From assembly GCF_002192695.1 (NCBI RefSeq), contig NZ_MTLG01000067.1, positions 148,603 through 212,602 of the forward strand: DNA of 64,000 nucleotides, in the 5' to 3' direction. Positions 27,561 through 37,484 of this stretch are shown piece after piece (position 1 is the stretch's first letter; each line of letters begins with the position of its first letter). The notes beneath the pieces are model-generated. The model was given only the letters and a program-made list of their open reading frames with translations. It ran no database searches and was not told where the DNA came from. Source of the DNA: Achromobacter xylosoxidans. Lineage in GTDB: Bacteria > Pseudomonadota > Gammaproteobacteria > Burkholderiales > Burkholderiaceae_B. The position numbers were made by a program, and so were the translations under genes.

Positions 27561-28292
27561 ATGGAAAAAGTACGTATCTCCAAGCTCATGTCCGAGCGTG
27601 GCCTGTGTTCGCGCCGCGAGGCCGACACCTATATCGAGCGCGGCTGGGTCCGCGTGGACGGCGCCGTGGTGTCCGAACTGGGCGCCCGGGCCTACCCTGA
27701 CCAGGTCATCACCCTGGAGCGCGCCGCTCAGGCGCGCCAGACCGCGCGCGTCACCATCCTGATCAACAAGCCCGTGGGCTACGTGTCGGGCCAGGCCGAA
27801 AAAGGCTATACGCCCGCCGTGGCCCTGATCGACTCCCGTTCCCGCTACGCCGGCGACCGCGCGCCGCAGCGTTTCGAACGCTCGCACCTGGACGGGCTGG
27901 CCGTGGCCGGCCGCCTGGACATCGATTCGCAGGGCCTGCTGGTGCTGACCCAGGACGGCCGCATCGCCAAGCACCTGATCGGCGAAGATTCCAGCGTGGA
28001 CAAGGAATACCTGGTGCGGGTGCAGGGCAGCCTGTCCGAGAACGGCCTGGCGTTGCTGAACCACGGCCTGTCCCTGGACGGCAAGGCGCTCAAGCCGGCG
28101 CAGGTGCGCTGGCAGAACAGCGACCAGTTGCGGTTCGTGTTGCGCGAGGGCAAGAAGCGGCAGATCCGCCGCATGTGCGAACTGGTCGGCCTGAAGGTGA
28201 TCGGTCTGAAGCGCGTGCGCATCGGCCGGGTGTCGCTGGGCGACCTGCCGCTAGGCCAATGGCGCTATCTGCGCGAGGACGAGCGCTTCTGA
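27561..28292 (+). CDS. rluF: rRNA pseudouridine synthase, RluF-like
   Basis: The 243-residue enzyme has an N-terminal S4 RNA-binding domain ([20 protein letters not shown]) and an RsuA/RluB/E/F catalytic domain. The catalytic Asp lies in [33 protein letters not shown] and [13 protein letters not shown] resemble the RluF branch, which modifies 23S rRNA U2604. It is a single-gene unit whose upstream 37 bases hold little room for more than a promoter. Family sure, RluF over RluB/RsuA likely. Confidence 0.85.
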   Translation: MEKVRISKLMSERGLCSRREADTYIERGWVRVDGAVVSELGARAYPDQVITLERAAQARQTARVTILINKPVGYVSGQAEKGYTPAVALIDSRSRYAGDRAPQRFERSHLDGLAVAGRLDIDSQGLLVLTQDGRIAKHLIGEDSSVDKEYLVRVQGSLSENGLALLNHGLSLDGKALKPAQVRWQNSDQLRFVLREGKKRQIRRMCELVGLKVIGLKRVRIGRVSLGDLPLGQWRYLREDERF

Positions 28293-28300
28293 TTGGCCGA

Positions 28301-28338
28301 ACTGGCCGACAAGTGTTGTCGGCCAGTCCTAGATTTTT
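28301..28338 (+). terminator. Hairpin after the pseudouridine synthase gene
   Basis: ACTGGCCGACAA (28301-28312) pairs perfectly with TTGTCGGCCAGT (28316-28327) around GTG, followed by CCTAGA and a five-T run at 28334-28338. The T run is six bases from the stem, so termination may be inefficient. A second stem (ACTCCCGCTT/AAGCGGGAGT, 28352-28380) overlaps the 3' end of the converging LysR gene. Confidence 0.6.
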
Positions 28339-28359
28339 CAGTCTGTTTCCGACTCCCGC

Positions 28360-29283
28360 TTATTTCATGAAAGCGGGAGTATTCTTCGCCTGCCCGACGT
28401 CGCCCAGGCGCTCCATCAGGAATTCGATGAAGATCCGGGTCTTGGCGGGCAGCAGCCGCGTCTCCGTCACGGCGTAGACCGGGAACGGACCCAGCTGCCA
28501 ATCTGGCAGCACGCGCTGCAATTGGCCGGCTTGCTGTTCGGCCGACTGGTCGCCCAGCAGCACCACGATGCCCGCGCCCAGCAGCGCCAGCCGCCGGGCC
28601 ATGGCAACGCCATTGACCGAAAAGCGGTTGCCGGGTGTGAATTCGATGTGCTGCTGGCCGTCGGTCAGGGGCCAGCGGGTCACTTGTCCGGCGCCCTTGG
28701 CGCGGAACTCTATGCACTCGTGGCGGGTCAAGTCGCTGGGGTGCCGCGGTTCGCCGTGCTTTTCCACGTACTCGCGCGAGGCGTACAGATGGGCCGGCAG
28801 CATGCCCAAGAGCCTCGCAATCTGTGACGAGTCGGGCAGTTCGCCGATTTCGATCGAAATATCGCAGGTCTGGAACACGCGCTGCGCGTGGTCCGGATTG
28901 GCCAGATCAAGGAAAAACGTTACGTCGGGGTAGCGGCGCGAGAATTCCATGAACGATTCAGCCAGGAAGTCCGTGCCAAAATCCGCGGGCATGTTCACCC
29001 GCAGCGGCCCGGCCGGCGTATCGACCAGCTTCTGCAGTTCCTCATGGGCGATCTGCGCCTCGGCCACGATGCGCTGGCAGCGGTCGAAGTACAGCCGGCC
29101 GGCGTCGGTCAGTTCGACCTTGCGGGTGGTGCGGCTGAGCAGCCGCAAGCCGACGGAGCGCTCCAGTTCGGCGACCTGGCGGGACAGTGTCGATTTCGGC
29201 ACGCCGAGCATCGCGGCAGCGCGGCTGAAGCTGCGTGTCTTGGCGACCTCGACGAAGAGTTCCATGCCTTGCAAGCGTTTCAT
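28360..29283 (-). CDS. LysR family transcriptional regulator
   Basis: The 307-residue regulator has an N-terminal winged helix (about 1-60) with FVEVAKTRSFSRAAAMLGVP and KSTLSRQVAELERSVGLRLL. The effector domain (about 90-300) belongs to the CrgA/AaeR-like subgroup (PAGPLRVNMPADFG). It is divergent from the RND pump genes with a 236-base intergenic region containing a CAATGG/CCATTG dyad, so it is a likely regulator of the pump. AxyABM-type pumps of Achromobacter are comparable, but the identity of this regulator is inference. Confidence 0.9.
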   Translation of the reverse strand: MKRLQGMELFVEVAKTRSFSRAAAMLGVPKSTLSRQVAELERSVGLRLLSRTTRKVELTDAGRLYFDRCQRIVAEAQIAHEELQKLVDTPAGPLRVNMPADFGTDFLAESFMEFSRRYPDVTFFLDLANPDHAQRVFQTCDISIEIGELPDSSQIARLLGMLPAHLYASREYVEKHGEPRHPSDLTRHECIEFRAKGAGQVTRWPLTDGQQHIEFTPGNRFSVNGVAMARRLALLGAGIVVLLGDQSAEQQAGQLQRVLPDWQLGPFPVYAVTETRLLPAKTRIFIEFLMERLGDVGQAKNTPAFMK

Positions 29284-29302
29284 GGCGGAATTCTGTCATA
29301 TT

Positions 29303-29319
29303 CAATGGTGCAGCCATTG
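29303..29319. promoter_or_regulatory. Possible LysR operator between regulator and pump
   Basis: CAATGG-TGCAG-CCATTG is a perfect dyad with a LysR-like interrupted form, 20 bases upstream of the LysR start and about 200 bases before the pump adaptor. The remaining intergenic stretch to 29519 shows an A/T-rich patch and a nine-T run (29489-29497), but no convincing promoter that I would commit to. Confidence 0.4.
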
Positions 29320-29519
29320 TCCCATAAATGGAATGATGTTTTCTCAACATGCCCCTTTGTTTCTCGGGCGGGATAACGCAGAATGCGAGTTCTGCAATGC
29401 AGCAATGCGACAAAGCCCAGCCTGCGTGTTCGAGGCAAATCCACCCAATCGATGCGCACGGAACGCTCATACGCGATCCGGGGCGGGCTTTTTTTTTGTT
29501 GAAATCGGGAATGCAATCT

Positions 29520-30716
29520 ATGGATAAGAAAAGCGCTATGTGGCGCAGCGCGGCGGTCGTCACGCTGACGGCATCGGCTCTCACGCTGGCCGCTTGCGGC
29601 AAGAAGCAAGACGCTCCCCAGGCGGGCAAGCCCCAGGTAACGGTCGTGACGCTCGCCACGCAGCCCGTTTCGCTGACCACCGAACTGCCTGGCCGCACCT
29701 CGCCATTCCGCGTGGCCGAAGTGCGGCCCCAGGTCAATGGCATCGTCCAGAAACGCCTCTTTACCGAAGGCGGCGAGGTCAAGGCGGGCCAGCAGCTCTA
29801 CCAGATCGATCCCGCCCTCTACCAGGCCAGCCTGGACAGCCAGAAGGCCGCCTTGGCGCGGGCCCAGGCGCAGCAGAAGACCGCCGCGCTGCTGGCCGAG
29901 CGCTACAAGCCGCTGGTCGCCACCCGCGCGGTCAGCCAGCAGACCTATGACAACGCCGTCGCCTCGCGCGACCAGGCGGGGGCCGACGTGCTGTCGGCCA
30001 AGGCGGCGCTGGACACGGCGCGCATCAACCTGGTCTACACCAAGGTGCTGTCGCCCATCGACGGCATCATCGGCCGTTCGGCGGTGACCGAAGGCGCGCT
30101 GGTCACGGCCAACCAGACCACGGCCCTGGCCGCGGTGCAGCAGATCGATCCCATCTATGTCGACGTGACCCAATCCAGCGTCCAGCTGCTGCGCCTGCAG
30201 AACGCGCTGGCCAGCGGCCTGCTGAAGAAGGCCGACGGCGAGCAGGCCGCGCTGGTGACGCTGACGCTGGAAGACGGCTCGCAGTACAGCCAGCCGGGCA
30301 AGCTGCAGTTCTCCGAAGTCACGGTGGACCAGGGCACGGGCTCGGTCACCTTGCGCGCGGTGTTCCCCAATCCGGACCGCCGCCTGCTGCCGGGCATGTT
30401 CGTGCGCGCCCGCCTGGCCGACGGCGTGGCCGCCGACGGCCTGCTGGTGCCGCAGCGCGGCGTGACGCGCAATCAGCGCGGCGTCCCGACGGCGCTGGTG
30501 GTCAACGCCAAGAACCAGGTTGAACTGCGTGAACTGAAGACCGACCGCGCCATCGGCGACAAGTGGCTGGTCACCGACGGCCTGGCCGCTGGCGACAAGG
30601 TCATCGTGGAAGGCTTGCAGATGGTGCGCCCGGGGGCTGAAGTGGTTGCCACCGAAGCCAGCGCCGCGCAGCCGGCGCAGCAGCCGCAAGCAGCCGCCGC
30701 GGCGGCCAAGCAGTAG
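29520..30716 (+). CDS. RND efflux pump periplasmic adaptor, AcrA/MexA type
   Basis: The 398-residue membrane-fusion protein starts with a lipoprotein signal ([20 protein letters not shown], lipobox LAAC then GKK), so it is anchored to the inner membrane. It contains a barrel-sandwich half motif [20 protein letters not shown], a helical hairpin rich in Ala/Gln (about 95-170), the second half-motif [19 protein letters not shown], and a C-terminal beta domain. ATG 29520 is chosen over 29511 because GGGA at 29507-29510 is correctly spaced only from the former. Closest in character to MexA/AxyA. It links the AcrB-like pump to the outer-membrane channel. Confidence 0.93.
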   Translation: MDKKSAMWRSAAVVTLTASALTLAACGKKQDAPQAGKPQVTVVTLATQPVSLTTELPGRTSPFRVAEVRPQVNGIVQKRLFTEGGEVKAGQQLYQIDPALYQASLDSQKAALARAQAQQKTAALLAERYKPLVATRAVSQQTYDNAVASRDQAGADVLSAKAALDTARINLVYTKVLSPIDGIIGRSAVTEGALVTANQTTALAAVQQIDPIYVDVTQSSVQLLRLQNALASGLLKKADGEQAALVTLTLEDGSQYSQPGKLQFSEVTVDQGTGSVTLRAVFPNPDRRLLPGMFVRARLADGVAADGLLVPQRGVTRNQRGVPTALVVNAKNQVELRELKTDRAIGDKWLVTDGLAAGDKVIVEGLQMVRPGAEVVATEASAAQPAQQPQAAAAAAKQ

Positions 30717-30732
30717 TAGTCAGGAGCCTTGC

Positions 30733-33700
30733 ATGGCAAAGTTTTTTATCGATAGACCCGTATTCGCATGGGTGATCGCGATCGTGCTGATGATGGCCGG
30801 CGCGCTGTCCATCCTGAAGCTGCCGGTCTCCCAATACCCCAACATCGCGCCGCCGGCCATCGGCATCGCGGTGACCTACCCGGGCGCGTCCGCGCAGACC
30901 GTGCAGGACACCGTGGTGCAGGTCATCGAGCAGCAGATGAACGGCCTGGACGGCTTGCAGTACATCTCCTCGGAAAGCAACTCCGACGGCAGCATGTCCA
31001 TCACCCTGACCTTCACGCAGGGCACCAACCCTGACACCGCGCAGGTCCAGGTGCAGAACAAGCTGTCGCTGGCGCAGCCGCTCCTGCCGCAGGAAGTGCA
31101 GCAGCAGGGCATCCGCGTCACCAAGGCCACCAAGAACTTCCTGATCGTGGCGGGCTTCGTGTCCACCGACGGCTCGATGACCAAGGACGACCTGGCCGAC
31201 TACGTCGCCTCCTACGTCCAGGATCCCATCAGCCGCACGCAGGGCGTGGGCGACTTCCAGCTGTTCGGCTCGCAGTACGCGATGCGCATCTGGCTGGATC
31301 CGGCCAAGCTCGTCAACTACGGCCTGACCACGGTCGACGTCGTGACGGCGATCAAGGAACAGAACGTGCAGGTGTCGTCCGGCCAGCTCGGCGGCCTGCC
31401 GTCCGTGCGCGGCCAGCAACTGAACGCCACCATCATCGGGCCGTCGCGCCTGGAGAAGGCGGAAGACTTCGGCCGCATCCTGCTCAAGGTCAACCCGGAC
31501 GGTTCGCAAGTGCGCCTGGGCGATGTGTCCACCATCGAGCTGGGCGGCCAGACCTACGCTATCGACAGCTTCTACAACGGCAAGCCGGCCTCGGGCCTGG
31601 CGGTCAAGCTGGCGCCGGGCGCCAACGCGCTGGATACGGCCCAGGCGGTGCGCGACACCATCAACAACCTGAAGCCTTACTTCCCGCCGGGCATGGACGT
31701 CGTCTATCCGTACGACACCACGCCGTTCGTCAGCCTGTCGATCCATGAGGTGTTCAAGACGCTGATCGAGGCCATCATCCTGGTCTTCCTGGTGATGTAC
31801 CTGTTCCTGCAGAACTTCCGCGCCACCATCATCCCGACGCTGGCGGTGCCGGTGGTGCTGCTGGGCACGTTCGGCGTGCTGGCGGCGTTCGGCTATTCCA
31901 TCAATACCCTGACCATGTTCGGCATGGTGCTGGCCATCGGCCTCTTGGTCGACGACGCCATCGTGGTGGTGGAAAACGTCGAGCGCGTGATGGCTGAAGA
32001 GGGCCTGTCGCCCAAGCAGGCCACCCGCAAGTCCATGTCCCAGATCACCGGCGCCCTGATCGGCATCGCCATGGTGCTGGCGGCCGTGTTCATTCCCATG
32101 GCCTTCTTCGGCGGGTCCACGGGCGTGATCTACCGCCAGTTCTCCATCACCATCGTGTCCTCCATGGTGCTGTCCGTGATCGTGGCCATCGTGTTCACGC
32201 CGGCCCTGTGCGCGACCCTGCTCAAGCCCATCCCCAAGGGCCATCACGGCGCCAAGAAGGGCTTTTTCGGCTGGTTCAACCGGAGCTTCGAGCGCAGCAG
32301 CAACGGCTACGCCAATACCGTCGCGCGCGGCCTGAACCGCAGCAAGCGCCTGATGGTGATCTACCTGGCGCTGGTTCTTGCCATGGGCTGGATGTTCACC
32401 CGCATCCCGACCGCCTTCCTGCCGGATGAGGACCAGGGCATTCTGTTCGCCCAGATCCAGACGCCCGCCGGCGCCACGGCGGAAGCCACCAAGGCCGTCA
32501 TCGACGACGCCACCAAGTACTTGCTGACCGAGGAAAAGGACGCCGTCACCTCGGTGTTCGCGGTCAACGGCTTCAACTTCGGCGGCCGCGGCCAGAACGC
32601 GTCCATCCTGTTCATCAAGCTGCGCGATTGGGAAGAACGCGGCGACGCCCGCCTCAAGGCCGGCGCCGTGGCGCAGCGCGCCAACGCGCACTTCCGCAAG
32701 ACGGAGCGCCGCGGGCAATTGTTCGTGGTGCCGCCGCCATCCGTGATGGAGCTGGGCAACGTCACCGGCTTCGACTTCCAGCTGATGGACCGCGCCGGCG
32801 TGGGCCACGAGAAGCTGCTTGCCGCGCGCAACCAGCTGCTGGGCGAAGCCGCCAAGAGTCCGGTCCTGCAGGGCGTGCGCCCCAACGGCATCGAAGACGC
32901 GCCGCAGTACCAGCTGGACATCGACCGCGAGAAGGCGCGAGCCCTGGGCGTGGCCGTCTCGGACATCAACAGCACGCTGGCCACGGCCTGGGGTTCGTCG
33001 TACGTCAACGACTTCATCGACCGCGGCCGCGTGAAGAAGGTGTTCGCGCAGGGCGAGGCGTCGTCGCGCATGCTGCCGGAAGACCTGGACAAATGGTACG
33101 TGCGCAACAAAGAGGGCGACATGGTCCCGTTCTCGGCGTTCGCCAAGGCCACCTGGAGCTACGGTCCGCAAAAGCTGAACCGCTACAACGGCGTGCCGTC
33201 GTACAACATCCAGGGCCAGGCGGCGCCGGGCTACAGCTCGGGCGCGGCCATGGAAGAAATGGAGCGCATTGCAGGCAAGCTGCCGGTGGGCGTGGGCTTT
33301 GAATGGACCGGCCTGTCGTTCGAAGAACGCCTGTCCGGCGCCCAGGCGCCCGCGCTGTACGCGATCTCGCTGATCGTGGTGTTCCTGTGCCTGGCGGCCT
33401 TGTACGAAAGCTGGACGATCCCGTCCGCGGTGATGCTGGTGGTGCCGCTGGGCATCATCGGGGCCTTGCTCGCCACCATGCTGCGGGGCCTGTCCAACGA
33501 CGTGTACTTCCAGGTGGGCCTGCTCACAACCATCGGCCTGGCGGCCAAGAACGCCATCCTGATCGTGGAGTTCGCCAAGGAACACTACGAGCAGGGCGCC
33601 AGCCTGACGGAATCGGCCATCCACGCCGCGCGCCAGCGCCTGCGTCCCATCCTGATGACGTCGCTGGCGTTCATCCTGGGCGTGACGCCGCTGGCGATCT

Positions 33701-33915
33701 CGTCGGGCGCCGGTTCGGGCAGCCAGAACGCCATCGGCACGGGCGTGATCGGCGGCATGCTGACCGGTACCTTCCTGGCCATCTTCTTCGTTCCGGCCTT
33801 CTTCGTGATCATGCTGCGCGTCTTCAAGGTCAAGCGCATGAGCGAAAACGTCGACGTGCACGATACCAGCGTCAACGGTACGCAGGGCGTCTCGACCGAG
33901 GGCCAACCGCAATGA
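30733..33915 (+). CDS. RND multidrug efflux permease, AcrB/MexB type
   Basis: The 1060-residue inner-membrane proton/drug antiporter has 12 membrane spans and two large periplasmic loops. The start [20 protein letters not shown] is typical of HAE-1 pumps. Proton-relay residues are present in [15 protein letters not shown] (paired Asp) and [16 protein letters not shown] (Lys). ATG 30733 follows CAGGAG. It lies 16 bases after the adaptor and overlaps the channel gene by 4 bases. By order and size this is the MexB/AxyB equivalent. It probably exports several antibiotics, but the spectrum is not readable. Confidence 0.95.
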   Translation: MAKFFIDRPVFAWVIAIVLMMAGALSILKLPVSQYPNIAPPAIGIAVTYPGASAQTVQDTVVQVIEQQMNGLDGLQYISSESNSDGSMSITLTFTQGTNPDTAQVQVQNKLSLAQPLLPQEVQQQGIRVTKATKNFLIVAGFVSTDGSMTKDDLADYVASYVQDPISRTQGVGDFQLFGSQYAMRIWLDPAKLVNYGLTTVDVVTAIKEQNVQVSSGQLGGLPSVRGQQLNATIIGPSRLEKAEDFGRILLKVNPDGSQVRLGDVSTIELGGQTYAIDSFYNGKPASGLAVKLAPGANALDTAQAVRDTINNLKPYFPPGMDVVYPYDTTPFVSLSIHEVFKTLIEAIILVFLVMYLFLQNFRATIIPTLAVPVVLLGTFGVLAAFGYSINTLTMFGMVLAIGLLVDDAIVVVENVERVMAEEGLSPKQATRKSMSQITGALIGIAMVLAAVFIPMAFFGGSTGVIYRQFSITIVSSMVLSVIVAIVFTPALCATLLKPIPKGHHGAKKGFFGWFNRSFERSSNGYANTVARGLNRSKRLMVIYLALVLAMGWMFTRIPTAFLPDEDQGILFAQIQTPAGATAEATKAVIDDATKYLLTEEKDAVTSVFAVNGFNFGGRGQNASILFIKLRDWEERGDARLKAGAVAQRANAHFRKTERRGQLFVVPPPSVMELGNVTGFDFQLMDRAGVGHEKLLAARNQLLGEAAKSPVLQGVRPNGIEDAPQYQLDIDREKARALGVAVSDINSTLATAWGSSYVNDFIDRGRVKKVFAQGEASSRMLPEDLDKWYVRNKEGDMVPFSAFAKATWSYGPQKLNRYNGVPSYNIQGQAAPGYSSGAAMEEMERIAGKLPVGVGFEWTGLSFEERLSGAQAPALYAISLIVVFLCLAALYESWTIPSAVMLVVPLGIIGALLATMLRGLSNDVYFQVGLLTTIGLAAKNAILIVEFAKEHYEQGASLTESAIHAARQRLRPILMTSLAFILGVTPLAISSGAGSGSQNAIGTGVIGGMLTGTFLAIFFVPAFFVIMLRVFKVKRMSENVDVHDTSVNGTQGVSTEGQPQ

Positions 33916-35381
33916 CATTTCCGATGAGAACCTTGCTGTCTGTTTCCCTGGCGGCGGCCCTGGCGGGCTGCTCGCTGGCCCCCACCTACGAACGGCCGGA
34001 CGCGCCGGTCGATGCGGCCTATCCCACGGGTCCGTCCTACCAGGCGGCCCAGCCCGCCGACGCGGGCGGCCTCTTGACCGCCGACATCGGCTGGCGCGAT
34101 TTCTTCGGCACGGATCCGCTGCTGCAACAGCTGATCGAGCAGTCGCTGGCGAACAACCGCGACCTGCGCGTGGCGGCCTTGAACGTCGAGGCGGCGCGCG
34201 CCCAGTACCGCATCCAGCGCGCCGACCTGATGCCCAGCATCGGCATCGCCGGCCAGGAAACGGCCCAGCGTTCGCCGGCCGACATGTCGGCCAGCGGCCG
34301 CGCCACCACCAGCCACAGCTACCAGGTCGGCGCCGCCATGTCGGCCTGGGAACTGGACCTGTTCGGACGCATCCGCAGCCTGAGCGACAAGGCGCTGGAA
34401 TCCTATCTGGCGCTGGACGAAACCCGCACGGCGACCCAGCTGACGCTGATCGCCGAAGTGGCCAACGCCTACCTGACCCTGCGCGCCGACCAGGAACTCC
34501 TGAGCCTGACGCGCGACACGCTCAAGAGCCAGCAGGATTCCTTCAAGCTTACGCAGCAGAGCTATGACCAGGGCCTGTCCACGGCGCTGGACCTGAGCCA
34601 GGCGGAAGTGTCGCTGCGCACCGCCGAGCGCAACCTGTCGCAGTACACGCGCCAGGCCGCGCAGGACCGCAATGCGCTGGTCCTGCTGGTGGGCCAGCCG
34701 CTGTCGCCCGAGATGACGGCGGCGCTGGACAACGCGGTCAAGCTCGACGATTCCATGTTGCCGACCACCTTGCCCGCCGGCCTGCCGTCGGACCTGCTGG
34801 CCCGCCGTCCGGACATCCGCTCGGCCGAGCACCAGTTGAAGGGCGCCAACGCCAATATCGGCGCGGCGCGCGCGGCGTTCTTCCCGACCATCAGCCTGAC
34901 CGGCTCGGCCGGCACCGCCAGCGCCAGCCTGGGCGGCCTGTTCGAAGGCGGCTCGGGCGCCTGGAGCTTCGTGCCCCAGATCACCGTGCCGATCTTCGCG
35001 GGCGGCTCGCTGCTTGCCGGCCTGGACCTGGCCAAGGTGCAGAAGAACATCCAGGTTGCGCAATACGAGAAATCGATCCAGACGGGTTTCCGCGAAGTGG
35101 CGGACGCCCTGGCCGGGCGCGGCACCCTGGACGAGCAGATCCAGGCGCAGCGCCTCCTGGTGGCTGCCAACCAGCGCGCCTATGACGCGTCGGACCAGCG
35201 TTTCCGCCAAGGCATCGACGACTACCTGAGCGTGCTGGACTCGCAGCGTTCGCTGTACACCGCGCAGCAGGCCCTGGTGGACACGCGCCGGGCCAGGCTG
35301 TCCAACCTGGTCACCTTGTACAAGGTGCTGGGCGGCGGCTGGACCGAACGCACGGTAACCGCGCAGGCCCAGCAGCAATAA
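33912..35381 (+). CDS. RND pump outer-membrane channel, OprM/TolC-like lipoprotein
   Basis: The 489-residue outer-membrane factor begins with a lipoprotein signal ending [13 protein letters not shown], typical of NodT/OprM proteins. Two OEP repeats follow: the first includes [20 protein letters not shown], the second [20 protein letters not shown]. Its ATG overlaps the permease stop (ATGA). A strong terminator follows at 35391, so the adaptor, permease and channel form one transcript. Confidence 0.93.
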   Translation: MTFPMRTLLSVSLAAALAGCSLAPTYERPDAPVDAAYPTGPSYQAAQPADAGGLLTADIGWRDFFGTDPLLQQLIEQSLANNRDLRVAALNVEAARAQYRIQRADLMPSIGIAGQETAQRSPADMSASGRATTSHSYQVGAAMSAWELDLFGRIRSLSDKALESYLALDETRTATQLTLIAEVANAYLTLRADQELLSLTRDTLKSQQDSFKLTQQSYDQGLSTALDLSQAEVSLRTAERNLSQYTRQAAQDRNALVLLVGQPLSPEMTAALDNAVKLDDSMLPTTLPAGLPSDLLARRPDIRSAEHQLKGANANIGAARAAFFPTISLTGSAGTASASLGGLFEGGSGAWSFVPQITVPIFAGGSLLAGLDLAKVQKNIQVAQYEKSIQTGFREVADALAGRGTLDEQIQAQRLLVAANQRAYDASDQRFRQGIDDYLSVLDSQRSLYTAQQALVDTRRARLSNLVTLYKVLGGGWTERTVTAQAQQQ

Positions 35382-35390
35382 GGGCAGGCA

Positions 35391-35423
35391 AAAAAAGGGC
35401 CGATCGAAAGATCGGCCCTTTTT
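35391..35423. terminator. Bidirectional terminator after the RND operon
   Basis: GGGCCGATC-GAAA-GATCGGCCC (35397-35418) is flanked by AAAAAA on the left and TTTTT on the right, so it can stop transcription from the pump operon and from the reverse-strand GlsB-like gene. Confidence 0.88.
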
Positions 35424-35444
35424 CATTTCAGATCCAGCAGGACC

Positions 35445-35696
35445 TCAGGTGCGTTTCTTGGCGATCAGGCCCACCACGAACAGCACGACGATCGCGCCTA
35501 CGACCGATCCGATCCAGCCGGCGGGTTCGCCCGGTGCGTACCAGCCCAGCGATTGGCCCAGGAAGCCGGCGACGACCGAACCGACGATACCCAGGATGGT
35601 GGTCATGATGATCCCCATGTTCTGGTCTCCGGGCATGATGGCGCGGGCGATCAGGCCCACGACGAACCCGACGATGATCATGATGATGATGCTCAT
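35445..35696 (-). CDS. GlsB/YeaQ/YmgE family stress-response membrane protein
   Basis: The 83-residue protein consists of three Gly-rich hydrophobic segments (IIIMIIVGFVVGLIARAI, IIMTTILGIVGSVVAGFLG, IGSVVGAIVVLFVVGLIA), ending KKRT. This is the transglycosylase-associated/GlsB small membrane protein family, often induced by stress. A ribosome site AAGGAG lies seven bases upstream. It is a single-gene unit ending at the shared terminator. Confidence 0.9.
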   Translation of the reverse strand: MSIIIMIIVGFVVGLIARAIMPGDQNMGIIMTTILGIVGSVVAGFLGQSLGWYAPGEPAGWIGSVVGAIVVLFVVGLIAKKRT

Positions 35697-35825
35697 GCGC
35701 GTACTCCTTGCTGGAAGTAAAAGGGGGCAGTGTGGCTAGATGATACCCACGCGCCGCGCGCAGCGGTTGTAACAACTGGTGTATGGCGCGGGCAGGCAAC
35801 ATATGCGTCCCGCGCAGGCTGGCGC

Positions 35826-36440
35826 TCAGGACGTCAGGTCGATCAACTGGCGCACGTCCTTGGTCATGGCTTCGATGCTGTCGGTGTCGGAAGCCAGCAA
35901 GCGCGCCTTGCCGTCCTTGTCGAATACATACACGCCGCGGCTGTGCGTGACTTCGTACATGTCGGCGTCGTCGCCCGGGCGCGGCTTCTCGATCTGGTAG
36001 GCCACGCGATAGCGGCGCGCCAGGTCCGCGATCTGCTTCTCGTCGCCGGTCACGCCGATGGCGTTGTTGTTGAAGGCGTTGACGTAGGCCTGCAGGATGT
36101 CCGGCGTATCGCGGTGCGGGTCCACGCTGACGAACAGGATGCGTACATCCTGGGCCTTGTCGCCCAGGTTCTGCAGCACGGCGGTCAACTGCGCCATGGT
36201 GGTCGGGCAGATGTCGGGGCAACTGGCATAGCCGAAGAACAGCAGCACCGTCTTGCCCTTCAGGTCGTCGCTGCTGACCATCTTGCCGCCCGCGCCGGGC
36301 AGCGAGAACTTCAGGTCGGGCAGGTGCCCCTTCACGTTGTACAGGGTCCAGTCGACGTTCCTGTCGCCGCAGGCAGCGAGAAACACGCACAGGGTCAGCA
36401 GCAGGCTGCGCAGGGCGCGGCCGGAAATGAGGTGTCGCAT
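35826..36440 (-). CDS. SCO1/SenC family copper chaperone lipoprotein
   Basis: The 204-residue protein has an N-terminal lipoprotein signal (LLLTLCVFLAACGDR) and a thioredoxin fold. The copper-binding CxxxC is in GYASCPDICPTTMAQ, and the third ligand His is in VTHSRGVYVFD. SCO proteins deliver copper to the CuA site of cytochrome c oxidase in the periplasm. No oxidase genes are in the window. It is followed by a 129-base gap before the GlsB-like gene. Confidence 0.92.
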   Translation of the reverse strand: MRHLISGRALRSLLLTLCVFLAACGDRNVDWTLYNVKGHLPDLKFSLPGAGGKMVSSDDLKGKTVLLFFGYASCPDICPTTMAQLTAVLQNLGDKAQDVRILFVSVDPHRDTPDILQAYVNAFNNNAIGVTGDEKQIADLARRYRVAYQIEKPRPGDDADMYEVTHSRGVYVFDKDGKARLLASDTDSIEAMTKDVRQLIDLTS

Positions 36441-36687
36441 GAGTCCAAGGGCCGGTAGGGGGTAAACCTTTTGATTCTACCCGCAAGGCGCGGGCAGGGC
36501 AGAGCGGGGAGGGGCGCCGACTCGGGGCGGCTTGTCCTGGCGCAAGCCAAGGGGGGCGGGACTGGCTCGCCCACTTGTAAAGCTTTGTCTGTTTATTGTT
36601 TGGAAGTGGCGAATTCGCCTGACCCGTTGCCGTGGCTGCCGCTACATTCAGGACCGTGTCAGATTTCAGAATCCAGAGGCGCCACAT
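36441..36687. other. Intergenic region between divergent SCO and methyltransferase genes
   Basis: The 247 bases hold no convincing reading frame. An AT-richer patch at 36575-36605 (AAAGCTTTGTCTGTTTATTG) probably contains the promoters, but no box pair is strong enough to name. Confidence 0.3.
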
Positions 36688-37434
36688 ATGGACATGCCAG
36701 TCAGGAATTCCTTGGGCTATCCCTACTATCCCTATTACCCCGTCGTGCTCGACATCCTGCGCAGCCGCCTGGCGGATTCGGTATTGGACGCGCCTTGCGG
36801 ACTAGGCTGGCTGGGCGACATGCTGCCCGCCGCCAGCGGCCGGCGGGTCGATATCGACGGCGTGGGCCTGTGGGAGTTTCCCCCGGCGGACGGCGGCTAC
36901 CGCCGCGTGACGGAGCACGACCTGGAAACGCCGTTGACGGTTGCCGAACCCTATGACGCCGTGGTCTGCTGCGAGGCGATCCATTTGCTGACCAACCCCG
37001 GCGTGCTGGTACAGAGCCTTTACCGCGCGCTGCGCCCGGGCGGCACCCTGATCATCACCACGCCCAACACCTGGTATTTCCGTTCGCGCCTGCAGTTCCT
37101 GCTGCGCGGCTTCCATTCGGGCTTCCGGCCCATGGTGGGACGGCAGCGCGGCGAGGATTACGTCACGTACTTTCCCTGGAGCTTTCCGCAGCTGCACCTG
37201 CTGTTCAAGCACTATGGTTTCACGGACATCAGCTTGCACGACGTGGACGAGAACAAGCCCAAACGCATGATGGAGCATGTGCTGGCCGTGCCGTCGCGGC
37301 TGTACTACGGCCGCCGGCTCAGGCAGGCGCAGGACGAGGAAAGCCGCCGCTACTGGAAGCAGGCCGGTTCAGACCAGTCCGTGCACGGGCGCTGGCTGGT
37401 GATGTCGGCGCGCCGTCCAGTCGACGCCGCATAG
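36688..37434 (+). CDS. Class I SAM-dependent methyltransferase
   Basis: The 248-residue protein has a Rossmann-type methyltransferase core: motif I VLDAPCGLGWLGDML (about 33-47), an acidic motif II region, AVVCCEAIHLL and the post-motif LRPGGTLIITTPN. The C terminus is basic and ends in RWLVMSARRPVDAA. The PYYPYYP repeat at residues 12-18 is unusual. Substrate unknown. It stands alone. Confidence 0.82.
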   Translation: MDMPVRNSLGYPYYPYYPVVLDILRSRLADSVLDAPCGLGWLGDMLPAASGRRVDIDGVGLWEFPPADGGYRRVTEHDLETPLTVAEPYDAVVCCEAIHLLTNPGVLVQSLYRALRPGGTLIITTPNTWYFRSRLQFLLRGFHSGFRPMVGRQRGEDYVTYFPWSFPQLHLLFKHYGFTDISLHDVDENKPKRMMEHVLAVPSRLYYGRRLRQAQDEESRRYWKQAGSDQSVHGRWLVMSARRPVDAA

Positions 37435-37459
37435 AAAACGGCCCGCCAGGGCGGGCCGT
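37434..37459 (-). terminator. Terminator of the oligopeptidase A gene
   Basis: ACGGCCCGCC (37438-37447) pairs with GGCGGGCCGT (37450-37459). Read on the reverse strand the stem is followed by TTTTC. It overlaps the last bases of the converging methyltransferase gene. Confidence 0.75.
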
Positions 37460-37484
37460 CGGGTCGCGACTTGGCAGCGGACGC

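Noticed and set aside
30601..33918. A reverse-strand open frame of about 1,100 codons antisense to the RND permease
   Set aside because: The product is a low-complexity His/Arg/Gly-rich sequence produced by the GC skew of the acrB-like gene.
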